Assembly (NCBI GenBank): GCA_033032175.1
Contig: CM065309.1
Coordinates: 9,982,001-10,046,000, forward strand
Direction of reading: 5' to 3'
Length of the DNA stretch: 64,000 bases
Source: Saturnia japonica
Taxonomy: Eukaryota > Arthropoda > Insecta > Lepidoptera > Saturniidae
Position numbers and translations under genes: made by a program
Part shown: piece after piece, positions 1 through 9,670 of the stretch
Layout of the letters: every line of letters begins with the position of its first letter
Numbering within the stretch: the stretch's first letter is position 1
Notes under the pieces: generated by a model
Told to the model about the DNA's origin: nothing
The model's input: the letters and a program-made list of their open reading frames with translations, nothing else
Database searches by the model: none

Positions 1-271
1 GGTTTAAACAAATTTTATCGTTCTACATCTACATGCTGATTAAATCAGCGTTGAGCGGTATAAGGCATTTAATTTGATCGTAGGCGGATTTTCACTGCTT
101 ACGTAACTATTGTTTCTACTTATATCGTGGGGCCAAGGTAGTTTTCATAATAACCCAACATCACGAGTAATATGGGTTTCTCGAATGGTAATTAATAATT
201 AAAAATCTCTTAGACTACATTTGGAAGCTATGTTTAGATTTTTAGTTTTTATATAAATAAATATTACATAC

Positions 272-390
272 TCGTATTTATAAGAACCAATTCCATCGTT
301 GTCATTGTAAATTCGTACTATCTGTACCTCCTCATCATTGCTTCCTTGAGGTATTACAGACACTGCAACTGATAATACAATGAGAAGTAA
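272..390 (-). CDS. RR-1 cuticle protein, exon 2 only (partial gene at window edge)
   Basis: This is the second coding exon of a cuticle protein gene that continues past the left edge of the window. It is bounded by an acceptor (TTTTTCAG, reverse of 391-398) and a donor GTATGT (reverse of 266-271). Read on the minus strand it gives a hydrophobic signal-peptide segment (LLLIVLSVAVSV) and then an acidic linker ending NDGIGSYKYE, which is where the Y-x-Y-E entry to the chitin-binding domain begins in the paralogs. The exon is 119 nt and ends in phase 2, exactly like exon 2 of the genes at 10.8, 37.9 and 49.5 kb. The domain exon lies outside the window. The tiny first exon (ATG plus two codons) should lie above 390, but I could not find it with confidence, so the copy may lack a promoter or be broken. 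Positions 1-271 are intron with nothing else seen. Confidence 0.75.
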
Positions 391-1272
391 CTGAAAAACA
401 AATCACGCATGACGCATATTGTAAGCCATTCATAGTTTGAAATCTGATAATTATTTATAGGTATAACTATGTTATATTGAAAATGTAATCTAATATTAAT
501 ATGCCTTGCCACTACTATAGCGGATAATACACCTGGTGTATTGTGGTCGCGATCGTGTCGAATGACACAATTATTGTGACCTACCACCCAGCAAATCAGT
601 AATCAAAATCTTGTAAATTTTGCGAATATTGTAATCGGTCAATATTACTTTTATTAAATCTTTTTATTTAAAAAAAATAAAACTTAGACCTAAATTGCAG
701 TGGCTTTTCGAGCAGAATTAAAAGAAACACGCTGGGTTATAAACATGTCTGACGTAAACATATATGCCAGTTTTCAGTAAAGAAATATTTTTTACTTAAC
801 GGAAACAATTAAATTCAACTGAATGACAGAGACCACAAGGCTAAAAGGAAAGTCAAGTTTCTGTGGTCAGTCTGCTAGCGGGAAAAGCTATGATGACGTA
901 AAATATTACACGGAATATTATCGAACTGAACAACAAATGGTCAAAAGAAATAGAATTAGTACTATTAATCAAAATGTACTGACCAGTACGTTATGCATTT
1001 CTTAAAAATTATGGTTGATGGTCTTCAAATGTGTATTCTAGTAATAAAGTAATACGTCGTAATATATACTTTTTCATTATTTGTATTGCAACATAGTTAT
1101 TGGATGAAGTACACATAATATCTTTATGCAAAGTATTTGTATGACACTCATGTGACAAGATGAAGGTGAAACACGATTCGATTGAGGACATCTTTAACAA
1201 GTGTTTTTCGATAAGTACAACAACTTAATTACTCACATACTAGAAACAGCTTATTGTGTCTAATTGTGTTTC
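391..1272. other. Non-coding, nothing recognised
   Basis: AT-rich sequence upstream of the partial cuticle exon. It should contain exon 1 and the promoter of that gene, but the start pattern of the paralogs (ATGAAA followed at once by a donor) and their upstream block are not visible here. The short open frames look like chance. Confidence 0.4.
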
Positions 1273-1330
1273 TTCTTCTTCTTTTTGCTCTTATGACAAC
1301 TAGGGTCGGCACAACATGTATTCGGTATAC
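1273..1330 (-). mobile_element. 3' tip of an RTE-type non-LTR retrotransposon
   Basis: On the minus strand the stretch reads ACATGTTGTGCCGACC followed by an AAGAAGAAG run. The same end occurs at 36064-36310, where the preceding reverse-transcriptase C-terminus is readable. Only the last few dozen bases survive here. Confidence 0.55.
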
Positions 1331-1774
1331 CTAGGTATACTTTAAATATCTTGATGATATTTTTAAAATTGTCTTGAAAGATTATAATGAATTTGAAAGA
1401 AAACTCAGTGCGCTCGCAGTTAGAAGCAATATGTTGGCATGTTTTTGCATGGTAGTTATGCAGTTAAGATTTGTATATTGAAAGCATATTGCCAATATTT
1501 CTACACGAGCAGTCTATGTATTAAGTTCAATTAAAAAACTATTAGTGCCTTACGTGCCAAATAACGTCTTAAGATCATTATTGTGACTGCCGCAATTCTT
1601 TAGCACATCTGTGATGTTTGCCTATGATGTTTATTATGCTATTATGCCCAATAGAGTGGCATCTATGATGGATTATAATTAAAAGAGTCCTAGGTTTAAA
1701 TGATGGTCCTTTTGTGAAACATTGGATTTGAGGTTACGAGGCATTTCATCATTGCATAATTATAGATGAATATA
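1331..1774. other. Non-coding, nothing recognised
   Basis: AT-rich sequence between the retrotransposon tip and the Tc1-like element. I see no gene or repeat in it. Confidence 0.4.
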
Positions 1775-3369
1775 CACTCATCAAAAAAGTCTAAGCAACA
1801 TGTACTAATTTAAATTTTAGGATGGTTCTTCACATTATAACGTTGTATTTAATTTTTAAAATAATATCTTTAGGGTTCTATGATGTAAAAATAACAGCTG
1901 TTGTCTTTATAAGTTCTTTTAATAACAGAAATGTGCAATATTAGAATATACTGTAGAAACTAAGATACATAAGAAACTAAACTTTTTTCTTACAAAATGA
2001 AATTTCTAAAGAAAATGTATTTATTGTGAAAGAATAGAACAATTTAATACAAAGTATGGGCTCCTCTGCTATTCAGAACTTGTCGGCAACGATTATTCAT
2101 TGAATTAATGAGACTGTTTATATCATCTTGCGGTATTCGCTCCCAATGGAATTGTAGCAAATCCTTCAGCTGTTGGGTTGTTGTCGCTCCGTCCAAGTCC
2201 TTCAAAACACGTCTCTGGAGCATGTCCCATGCGTGCTCGATGGGGTTGAGATCTGGCGATTGTGCAGGCCAGGGCAATACCCGGATGTTCTCCGTTGCAA
2301 AGTATTCACTGGTTCGCCGAGCTGTATGTGAACGCGCATTGTCATGCATTAACCTAAAATCGGAGCCAAAGGTTTATGCAAATGGGTAGACATAAGGTCT
2401 GAGAATATTCTCAATGTAATTTTCAGCATTCATGTTTCCATTTACAAAAACGAGCTCAGTTCGCCTGTTCTTCATAATACCTGCCCATAACATTACTGAT
2501 GAGCCGCTGTATGGATGAACTTCCTGAACGCACCTGAGCCTTTCAGTATTTCCGGGCCGACGATACACTCGCACCCTTCTTGTATCAGGCTTAAACCCGA
2601 ATCGCGACTCATCGGAAAACATAATTTTATCCCATTGTTCCTGGGTCCATGTTATGCGTTCTCTACACCATTAATATCGACGAGCGCGATTCCCGTGACG
2701 TATCGGTGGGCACCTGATTGGGCGTCGAGCTCGTAGGCTGTACTCATGCAGTCGATTTCGCACAGTTTGAGGACTTACATCAACACCACTTGAAATTTGT
2801 AGCCTCAAACTTATCTCTCGAGCGGTTAACATCGGCTGGCGTCTTGCAGTAAGTTGTATGTACCGGTCTTGCCGAGTGGTTGTACTCCTTTTACGGCCTG
2901 GATGCTGTTCAGCGGGTTCACCTGTATTATTGTAGCGCTGCCAAAGACGACAAATAACACTTCTATGAATGCCAAAATATCGAGATACCTGAGATTGATT
3001 ACTTCCCGCTTGCAACATCCCTACAGCTCTTTGCATTTCATCTGCCATTAAATGACGTCGCTTCATGACGTAAAGAATATATAACAATTCAATTTTGTCG
3101 CTAACTTTATTTTAAATGGTTGGTAAAATTATAAAATCAAGACTAAACGTAGCAATTAAAACGCACTTAAATTCAAACAAATTCGCAGTCATTTGAATTT
3201 TATGAAAAAACAAAACATAATCAAATTTTTTTTTACAACCAACCAGTATATAATAAATAACAAAAAAGTTTACTTACCTACGCACTTTGAGTAAATATTT
3301 AGAAATTAATTAATATAAATGGAAAAATTTGTAATATCACGCATGTTGTTTAGACTTTTTTGATGTGTG
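1775..3369 (-). mobile_element. Tc1-like DNA transposon, full length with TIRs and TA target duplication
   Basis: The element has 28-bp terminal inverted repeats at 1775-1802 and 3342-3369, which share CATCAAAAAAGTCTAA and differ at two positions. It is flanked on both sides by TA (1773-1774 and 3370-3371), the target of Tc1/mariner elements. The length of 1595 bp suits the family. The single transposase gene is on the minus strand. The right end abuts another repeat that starts immediately at 3370, so the transposon probably landed in or beside it. Confidence 0.9.
2044..3087 (-). pseudogene. Tc1-family transposase with two in-frame stops
   Basis: A cut-and-paste transposase that would bind the inverted repeats and move the element. 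One reading frame spans all 348 codons and is broken only by TAA codons at 2671-2673 and 2374-2376; there is no frameshift. The N-terminal third carries the paired helix-turn-helix region (SQVSRYFGIHRSVICRLWQR, then a second HTH ending SPQTVRNRLHEY). The catalytic DD34E residues are present: SDESRF for the first Asp, LMHDNARSH for the second, and SPDLNPIEHAWD for the Glu. The likely start is one of the early ATGs (MKRRH or MADEMQ) rather than the first. The length matches the roughly 340 residues usual for Tc1 transposases. Two nonsense mutations mean it cannot make active enzyme as it stands. Confidence 0.9.
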
Positions 3370-4232
3370 TATTATAAATGCGAAAGTAATTCTGTCTGTC
3401 TGTCTGTTACGTTTTCACGCCTAAACCGCTGAACCAATTTTGAAGAATTTTGGTATAGAGATAGATTGGACCTTGGGAAAGGATATAGGGTACTTTTTGT
3501 AGAGAAAATAAAACTTTAGGGGTAGAAAATAGGAGATGAAAGTTTGTATGATCAAAATATGGGAACATCAAATGCGCATGTGCGATAATGGTGAAATGAC
3601 ATCGGCTGCCATACCAACCAGTTTGTTGATTGTCAATCTGGTTTGTTGATTAATTGATATTGTTATACTTAATAAAAAAAATATTGTATTTCTAATAATT
3701 ACCTATTAAATGGTAGATAGTCCAGTATTATTTTTAAGATTGGCTGAAGTGTATACAAACTGTTTAAGTACGCAGTACGACATAATTACTGTTTTATACA
3801 TATTATGATAGGATTAATACCATGGCTCGCGGGAGTTTATATATTCTAAGCTATATTACCTATGGTAAATTACCTGGATTATATACTTTTGCTACAAGTG
3901 AGTTATTTCATTGTGTTATTCCACATGTGGTGAAAATAAAACTTGGGTGAAAGTTTGTATGAAGAACCCATTCATATTTATGATTTTGGTAAGAAAGGAA
4001 TTAAAGGATTTCCACGTTTTTCAAAAAACATTCCCGTAAGCCGGTAGAATAAGGTATGATTTTAATTATTTTTGAAGTTTTATTGGGACGGTTGATGTGT
4101 TGGATTCATATTGGCATATAATATGAATACCATACAAACAGTAATTGCCCCATCTATGATTTTCTTTTGGTTTGTCGTGTTCCGAAATCAGCCAGTGCAT
4201 ATGCAGTAATATAGCGGGGTGGTAGGGATTGC
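3370..4232 (+). repeat. Interspersed non-autonomous repeat 'D', forward copy
   Basis: It begins with TATTATAAATGCGAAAGTAA and a TCTG microsatellite and ends near GGTAGGGATTGCGAC. The same sequence is present in inverse orientation at 39472-40285. Similar sequence (a young 5' end reading 'actaatattataaatgcgaaagtaactctgtctg'-like) is common in Lepidoptera and is usually classed as Helitron-derived; that class is my inference. There is no coding capacity. Confidence 0.65.
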
Positions 4233-4304
4233 GACCACAATACACATAGTGATAAACCCATCTATGATTTTTTTTGGTATTATATTTAAAAAAAAATCCG
4301 ACTT

Positions 4305-4372
4305 ACTATACTGTTAGTCTTAGGGGTCCTGGAGCCTCTGACGGCTTTTACAGCTTCACCGGACTTGAAGGT
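4305..4372 (-). mobile_element. 3' tail of the jockey-like LINE family (5'-truncated)
   Basis: The stretch matches, in reverse, the 3' end of the LINE at 25727-27434: GTGAAGCTGTAAAAGCC, then GGCTC, then CCTAAGACTAACAG. Other tail copies are at 35973-36043, 57143-57222 and 60470-60625. Extreme 5' truncation is normal for target-primed insertion. Confidence 0.65.
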
Positions 4373-4388
4373 ATTATATAAATATAGC

Positions 4389-4651
4389 TATCTATATTAA
4401 TAAATCTGTAGTCCTGTCTTTACTTTCAATATTTTTCCAAAATTTTCAGATACGCATATTGAACGAACGATACTGATTACGAATATGCCAATTTTTTTTG
4501 TCCTTCAGTCTGTCTGTTTGTATGTTCGGATTGAACTCAAAAACGGCTTGACCGATTATTATGAAATTTTGTACACGGGATTCTTATATCATCAGTCAGT
4601 TCATAGGGTATAAGAAATTTCAATGTTACTTTTTGATAATGTAAAAATTAT
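4389..4651 (+). repeat. Helitron-like repeat 'A', left part (split by nested LTR elements)
   Basis: It opens with TCTATATTAATAAATCTGTA and includes the phrases GACCGATTATTATGAAATTTTG and TACACGGGATTC, which mark this repeat family. The sequence resumes at 9671 after the inserted LTR unit. Sister copies in reverse orientation are at 38640-39430 and 45045-46885. Confidence 0.6.
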
Positions 4652-4897
4652 TGTTACACCTGTGGGTAATAAAAATGCCGATGTTTGACGTGAAGAATAT
4701 TTATTTCAATTCCACACAGTTACAAAATACAGGAACTTACAACACTGTTATTTATTTCACTGTGGTTTCGCTTTCTTTTATCGCTCGATGTTATCGCTTT
4801 ATAATTCAAAACTGAACTATCTCGACGCCGCGCTTGAGCCGCTTAAATACCTACACTAAACGATCGCAGAAAAATCGTGAATCATCGCTAACTTTCT

Positions 4898-5044
4898 CGT
4901 AGTGTATTAAGAGTATTTTATATGTAGGTACATAGAAATAAAGATACAGTTATGTGGGGTGGAGGGTACATGTTTCAGTATGAAATAAATGTCTGACAGT
5001 GCACGAGTGTTTTAGTTTAAATCTAAATTATCCGAGATATTACA
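4898..5044 (+). repeat. Left LTR of the Mag element
   Basis: Direct repeat of 9332-9478, ending ATATTACA. The first base is C instead of the T seen in the right copy. Confidence 0.85.
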
Positions 5045-5056
5045 GTGGCGACGAGG

Positions 5057-6058
5057 ATGTCGATCGGCAAAATAACCGAATTTAATTTAAAAACAGGTTC
5101 ATGGAACTTGTATACTGATCGCATGGACATGTTTATGAAGGTGAATAATGTAGCTGAAAACCTACAATTACCGACCATGATTGCGGTGATGGGAGACGAC
5201 GCCTACGAACTGTTGGTAAATTTATCAAGTCCTAAAAGACCTGCGGAGTTGACCTACAAAGAGGCCAAGGAATTGTTGAGTGCACATTTACAGCCGAAAC
5301 CATCTGTCTTAGCAGAAAGATTTCGATTTCGTCAGAGACGGCAACAAGCTGACGAAAGTATCACCGAATATGTAGCAGAACTCAAGAAGTTAGCATTACA
5401 ATGTAAGTTCAACGATACATTAAATGGCAATTTACGGGATCAGTTCGTTTGTGGAGTTAAAGGTGACGTCATTCATCAACGACTTTTCGCTGAGGACGAA
5501 AATTTAACATTTACGGATTCAGTTAAGATTGCAACGTCACTCGAGGCGGCAGAAAGAGACGCGGCAGCCGTGGATACAGTAACGGATAAGCTACAGAGTA
5601 TTGGGGTTCATACTGTGTATGCTCGCGGAACCTACAGCGGGCGAGATCGTCGTGGTCGTTTACAGAACGGGCCAACGCTACGCCGGGAACAAATGCTGGC
5701 AGGAGATAACTGCAGGGGCTGTGGAGCGACAGGTCATAATTATAAATTTTGTCGTTTCCGGAATTACGTGTGTAGCCGGTGCAAATGTGCGGGCCACATA
5801 CGGCGGATGTGTCCGGCTGGCGGAGCGGGTCCGATCGGTGGAGCGGGTCCGACTGGCGGAGCGGGTCCGGCCTGCGGAGCGGCTGCGGCCGGCTCGGTAT
5901 CGAGTCCTGCCGGCGCTGCGGGAGCAAGCAAATCGAGGTTGGCTTGCGGTCGGGGATTTTACTACGGCGAGACGGAGGGCGATCAGGTGGTAGTATCTTC
6001 TAACGAAGACTGCGAGGAAGATGGTGTCTACTTAAATCAGATCGGACTAAGGAATTAA
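5057..6058 (+). CDS. Gag polyprotein of the Mag element
   Basis: The structural protein that would package element RNA into virus-like particles. The frame opens just after the left LTR; I take the ATG at 5057 (MSIGKITEF) as the start, giving about 333 residues. The capsid-like half contains the retrotransposon-gag pattern (LRDQFVCGVK preceded by EYVAELKKLALQC). Two CCHC zinc knuckles follow near residues 222-250, CRGCGATGHNYKFC and CSRCKCAGHIRRMC. After them comes a run of GGAGP repeats with an 18-nt period (5818-5880), then an acidic tail. The frame ends at 6058 and overlaps the protease frame (from 6004), which lies one base back, so protease expression would need a -1 shift. No classical slippery heptamer is evident. 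Confidence 0.85.
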   Translation: MSIGKITEFNLKTGSWNLYTDRMDMFMKVNNVAENLQLPTMIAVMGDDAYELLVNLSSPKRPAELTYKEAKELLSAHLQPKPSVLAERFRFRQRRQQADESITEYVAELKKLALQCKFNDTLNGNLRDQFVCGVKGDVIHQRLFAEDENLTFTDSVKIATSLEAAERDAAAVDTVTDKLQSIGVHTVYARGTYSGRDRRGRLQNGPTLRREQMLAGDNCRGCGATGHNYKFCRFRNYVCSRCKCAGHIRRMCPAGGAGPIGGAGPTGGAGPACGAAAAGSVSSPAGAAGASKSRLACGRGFYYGETEGDQVVVSSNEDCEEDGVYLNQIGLRN

Positions 6059-6201
6059 AAGCTGTGAGTTTACCATTATCTATTGATGGAAAAATTATAT
6101 ACATGGAAATAGATACCGGTACACCAATTTCATGTATCAGTAAAGATACATATGTAAATATTTTAGTAATAAGTTCATACAGCCCTACAATATATGTTTA
6201 A
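6004..6201 (+). pseudogene. Protease segment of the Mag element, frame broken
   Basis: The aspartic protease motif reads EIDTGTPISC near 6106-6135 in the -1 frame relative to gag. This frame stops at 6201, and the protease homology continues (FYDGSSIRPLG, then TTSLLGRQW) in yet another -1 frame that is open from 6144 and leads into the reverse transcriptase. The break sits near the T-run at 6161-6164 and looks like a one-base loss. A genuine second programmed shift is less likely but not excluded. Confidence 0.6.
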
Positions 6202-9200
6202 AATTTTATGATGGTTCTAGTATTCGACCGTTAGGGTATATTAAGCCGTCAGTACGGTATCTAGATAAAGTTAAGAACTTAGAATTGTTTGTTATTGATG
6301 GGGGTACAACTTCGTTACTGGGTAGGCAGTGGTTGACGGAATTGAAAATAAATATTCCCACTTTTAATTGTTTTAATAGTAAATTATATGAAGAAACTAC
6401 GATGAAGCATAATATTGAGCATGTTGAAAATCACGTATGTAAACTGATCGACAGATTTAAGCAGTTGTTCGATGGCAGTCTGGGAAGGTTCACGGGAGGC
6501 AAGGCGAAGTTGCGGGTGCGCGATAACGCGGTACCGGTGTTCAGTCGCGCGCGGCCACTGCCATTCGCGCTACGCGATCGCGTTGATGCTGAGCTCGACG
6601 CGATGCTGCGTGCCGGAGTCATCGAGCCGGTTGACTGCTCCGACTGGGCCTCACCGCTCGTTCCCGTTAATAAGCCGGACGGTTCGCTCAGGGTTTGCGT
6701 TGATTATAAGTCTACTTTAAATCCCGCATTGATGGTCGATCGATATCCTTTGCCCCGTTTCGACGATGTACTGGTAGTATTGAACGGAGCTCAATATTTT
6801 AGTAAATTAGATTTATCTCAATCGTATAATCAAATAGAACTGGACGAATCAAAAAAATACACAGTTATCAATACGCATCGTGGCTTATTTCGATACAATC
6901 GTTTAGTTTTCAGTTTGTCCTCGAGTCCGGGAATTTTCCAACGTATCATGACCAACCTGTTCACGGGAATACCGAACGTGGCTGTCTTTATCGACGATGT
7001 TATAATTGGAGGTCGTACGAAGTCGGAACACTTAAACGCGCTCGAACTAGTGTTTCAGCGTTTACTTGAAAATGGACTACGCCTTAAAAAAACAAAATGC
7101 GTTTTCTTGGTACAAGAAGTATCCTATCTCGGGTACGTTCTCTCTAAGGATGGTCTCAGAGCAGATCCAAAGAAAATAGAAGCCGTCAGTAAAATACCGA
7201 GTCCACAAAACGTGTCCGAGTTGCGTTCGTTTTTGGGTCTAGCCAATTTCTTTTCAAAGTTTATTCATAATTTTAGCCACAGACTAGTTCCCTTATATAA
7301 TCTACTTAGGAAGAGGGTTCCATGGCACTGGTCTCTTGATTGTAAAGAGTCTTTTGAAGGGATCAAAAGAAGTTTAATTAGTTCACAAGTATTAGCACAT
7401 TATGATCCAAATAAAGAGTTGATAGTGACGTGTGATGCGAGTGCGACGGGGCTGGGGGGCGTACTGTCACAGCCGACCGCGAACGGCACGGAGCGCCCCG
7501 TGGCCTTCGTGTCTCGTACACTCACCAGTGCTGAGAAAAACTACTCCCAAATACACAAGGAGGCATTGGCAATAATTTTTAGTGTAAAAAAGTTTCATCA
7601 ATATATTTATGGCCGACATTTTATTCTTCGAACTGATCATAAACCTTTAGTTTCCATATTCGGATCAAATACAGGGATTCCCACAATGACGGCTAGTCGT
7701 ATGCAGAGATGGGCTATAATTCTATCTGCGTATAATTATGATATTGAGTACATTCGTACGACACTAAACAGCGCGGACGGGTTGTCGCGATTGCCGGTGC
7801 CAGATAAGAATTCGGTTTCGCAAAAACCACCAGAGCAAACTTATTTGCACTTTGCTCAGGACGTATTTTTGTTAAATTACAAGGATATTAGGAAGGGTAC
7901 GGTAAAAGATAGTATTTGTAGTAGAGTGTTAGCTTACATTAGAGATGGGTGGCTGGAGAAGTGTGAGATAGTAGGTATGCAGCCATACTTCAATCGGAAA
8001 AATGAGTTATATGAAGAGTTAGGATGTATAATGTGGGGTCATAGGGTGGTAATTCCGGAAAATTGTAGGGGAAAAGTTTTAACTCTATTGCATGAACCTC
8101 ACATGGGTATCGTAAAATCGAAGTCATTGGCTCGTAGTTACGTATGGTGGGCAGGTTTAGACAAGGCTATCGAGGTGATGTGTCGCGGGTGCAAGACGTG
8201 CGCGGCGCACGCGGATGCGCCACCCAAGCAAACACCACGACCGTGGCCATGGCCTAGTAGGCCTTGGTCGCGAATACATTTAGACTTCATGGGTCCAATT
8301 TTTGGGAAAACTTACCTGGTGGTAGTCGATGCAATGTCTAAATGGATCGAAGTGTTTGATGTAGCCAGTACTGCAGCGAGTAGTACGTTAGAAAAGTTAA
8401 ATGAGCTTTGTAGTAGGTGGGGTCTACCCCGACAAATAGTAACAGATAACGGTCCTCCTTTTACCAGCAAAGAATTCGAAAAATTTGTTCAAACTCATGG
8501 AATAGAACACATATTTACAGCTCCATACCATCCAGCATCGAACGGTGCCGCTGAAAATGCTGTTAGAACCATTAAAAGAGTTGTCAAAAAGGCAGTGTTT
8601 GAAAAGGAAAATATCACACAGGCATTGAATACATATCTTTTATACTATCGGAATACCGAACATGCGTCTACTGGCGAGTGTCCAGCCGTTTATATGTTAG
8701 GTAGGCGATTAAGAACGCGATTAGATATTATTAAGCCCAATAGGGAATTACGAGTAAAACAAGCGCAGCAGCGACAAGTATTAGACGCGGGGGGCGCGGA
8801 AAGAGTAGTAGATGCGGAGGAGGATATTTGGTATCGCCAATATCTCAAAGGGGAGAAATGGCTTCCAGGTAGAGTGGAAGCTTGCAGTGGACCGTCTAAT
8901 TATAAGGTAACCGATGAGCAGGGTAATCGAGTACATCGTCATATCGATCAGCTAAAGCGGAGGACTAGGAATTCCTTAGTTTGCCCAAATATAGGCCAAC
9001 ATATGGATAGCGAACGCGAGCGGGACCGAGTGGAGAGATCGCAGCCGGAGCGGGCGAAAGAGAACGATGGTCAGCCACCAGATTTAGACCAAAATTCGAA
9101 AGCTACTCGGGATACAAACAGTGCATCAGAATCCCGTGAACCTCTTCAAGAAAACCCGTCTACACCATTACCTGTACAGCAACCTGTATTAATAAGTAAA

Positions 9201-9251
9201 TCTCGGCCTGTTAGAAAATGTACAATGAAAAAGCCAAACTATAAAGAATAA
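6144..9251 (+). CDS. Pol polyprotein (RT, RNase H, integrase) of the Mag element
   Basis: This frame is open for 3.1 kb with no internal stop. The reverse transcriptase has LDLSQSYNQIEL (near 6808) and the catalytic FIDDV box (near 6988; most gypsy elements have YIDD or YVDD). RNase H follows with VTCDASATGLGG (near 7430) and HKEALAI. Integrase has an HHCC zinc domain (LLHEPHMG ... CRGCKTC, about 8090-8200) and a complete D,D-35-E triad: IHLDFMG, IVTDNGPPF and SNGAAENAV. A basic, proline-rich tail ends the protein. There is no chromodomain. The first ATG of the open frame is at 6285, but the real product would come from a gag-pol fusion. Since the enzymes look intact, the main defect is the protease frame break. 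Confidence 0.88.
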   Translation, partial: RYICKYFSNKFIQPYNICLKFYDGSSIRPLGYIKPSVRYLDKVKNLELFVIDGGTTSLLGRQWLTELKINIPTFNCFNSKLYEETTMKHNIEHVENHVCKLIDRFKQLFDGSLGRFTGGKAKLRVRDNAVPVFSRARPLPFALRDRVDAELDAMLRAGVIEPVDCSDWASPLVPVNKPDGSLRVCVDYKSTLNPALMVDRYPLPRFDDVLVVLNGAQYFSKLDLSQSYNQIELDESKKYTVINTHRGLFRYNRLVFSLSSSPGIFQRIMTNLFTGIPNVAVFIDDVIIGGRTKSEHLNALELVFQRLLENGLRLKKTKCVFLVQEVSYLGYVLSKDGLRADPKKIEAVSKIPSPQNVSELRSFLGLANFFSKFIHNFSHRLVPLYNLLRKRVPWHWSLDCKESFEGIKRSLISSQVLAHYDPNKELIVTCDASATGLGGVLSQPTANGTERPVAFVSRTLTSAEKNYSQIHKEALAIIFSVKKFHQYIYGRHFILRTDHKPLVSIFGSNTGIPTMTASRMQRWAIILSAYNYDIEYIRTTLNSADGLSRLPVPDKNSVSQKPPEQTYLHFAQDVFLLNYKDIRKGTVKDSICSRVLAYIRDGWLEKCEIVGMQPYFNRKNELYEELGCIMWGHRVVIPENCRGKVLTLLHEPHMGIVKSKSLARSYVWWAGLDKAIEVMCRGCKTCAAHADAPPKQTPRPWPWPSRPWSRIHLDFMGPIFGKTYLVVVDAMSKWIEVFDVASTAASSTLEKLNELCSRWGLPRQIVTDNGPPFTSKEFEKFVQTHGIEHIFTAPYHPASNGAAENAVRTIKRVVKKAVFEKENITQALNTYLLYYRNTEHASTGECPAVYMLGRRLRTRLDIIKPNRELRVKQAQQRQVLDAGGAERVVDAEEDIWYRQYLKGEKWLPGRVEACSGPSNYKVTDEQGNRVHRHIDQLKRRTRNSLVCPNIGQHMDSERERDRVERSQPERAKENDGQPPDLDQNSKATRDTNSASESREPLQENPSTPLPVQQPVLISKSRPVRKCTMKKPNYKE

Positions 9252-9331
9252 GAACCATGTATTACTATGATTGTAAAATAATAATAAATAATTGTTTTAG
9301 GTAGCTGTAAGGTTAATTAAGTGTGGAGAGA

Positions 9332-9478
9332 TGTAGTGTATTAAGAGTATTTTATATGTAGGTACATAGAAATAAAGATACAGTTATGTGGGGTGGAGGG
9401 TACATGTTTCAGTATGAAATAAATGTCTGACAGTGCACGAGTGTTTTAGTTTAAATCTAAATTATCCGGGATATTACA
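9332..9478 (+). repeat. Right LTR of the Mag element
   Basis: Direct repeat of 4898-5044, starting TGTAGTG and ending ATTACA. Confidence 0.85.
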
Positions 9479-9670
9479 GTTTAGTTGCTATGCCAACTCG
9501 ATGACGTAATCTATACATCTGTATGTAAACTGCGATGTTTACAGAAACATGCGCCGCGGTTGTTTATGGCACGAACATTATTTCGAAGTCCTGAGAAGGT
9601 TGTAGTTGCTTCGAGATATTTCGGATACAGGATTTTCAATTTTTTAATCGGGTTGTAACAGGTCGTAACA

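Larger units (their letters stand above)
4898..9478 (+). mobile_element. Ty3/gypsy retrotransposon, Mag lineage, with both LTRs
   Basis: A 4.6-kb element between 147-bp direct repeats at 4898-5044 and 9332-9478. As read, the LTRs differ at one internal site (CCGAGAT versus CCGGGAT) plus the first base, so the insertion is recent. A primer-binding site reading TGGCGACGAGGATG starts at 5046, right after the left LTR. The order gag, protease, reverse transcriptase, RNase H, integrase is that of Ty3/gypsy. The pol protein resembles the K02A2.6-like proteins typical of Mag elements. I see no clean target duplication directly at the LTR edges. Positions 9252-9331 between pol and the right LTR are short 3' non-coding sequence. 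Confidence 0.9.
4652..9670. mobile_element. Probable solo LTR (about 438 bp) split by the Mag element
   Basis: The left part (4652-4897) starts TGTTACACCTG and the right part (9479-9670) ends CAGGTCGTAACA, so the ends are imperfect inverted repeats of the TG...CA form. Both outer flanks are TTAT (4648-4651 and 9671-9674), a 4-bp target duplication. Removing the Mag gypsy element (4898-9478) leaves a unit of about 438 bp with no coding sequence, the expected form of a solo LTR left by recombination. A short TIR transposon is an alternative reading. Confidence 0.6.

Noticed and set aside
823..1200. Short open frames on both strands
   Set aside because: Below 65 codons, no motifs and no splice context linking them to the cuticle gene.
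5523..6003. Several antisense and off-frame ORFs over the gag gene
   Set aside because: Shadows of the GC-rich repeats in gag; no independent support.
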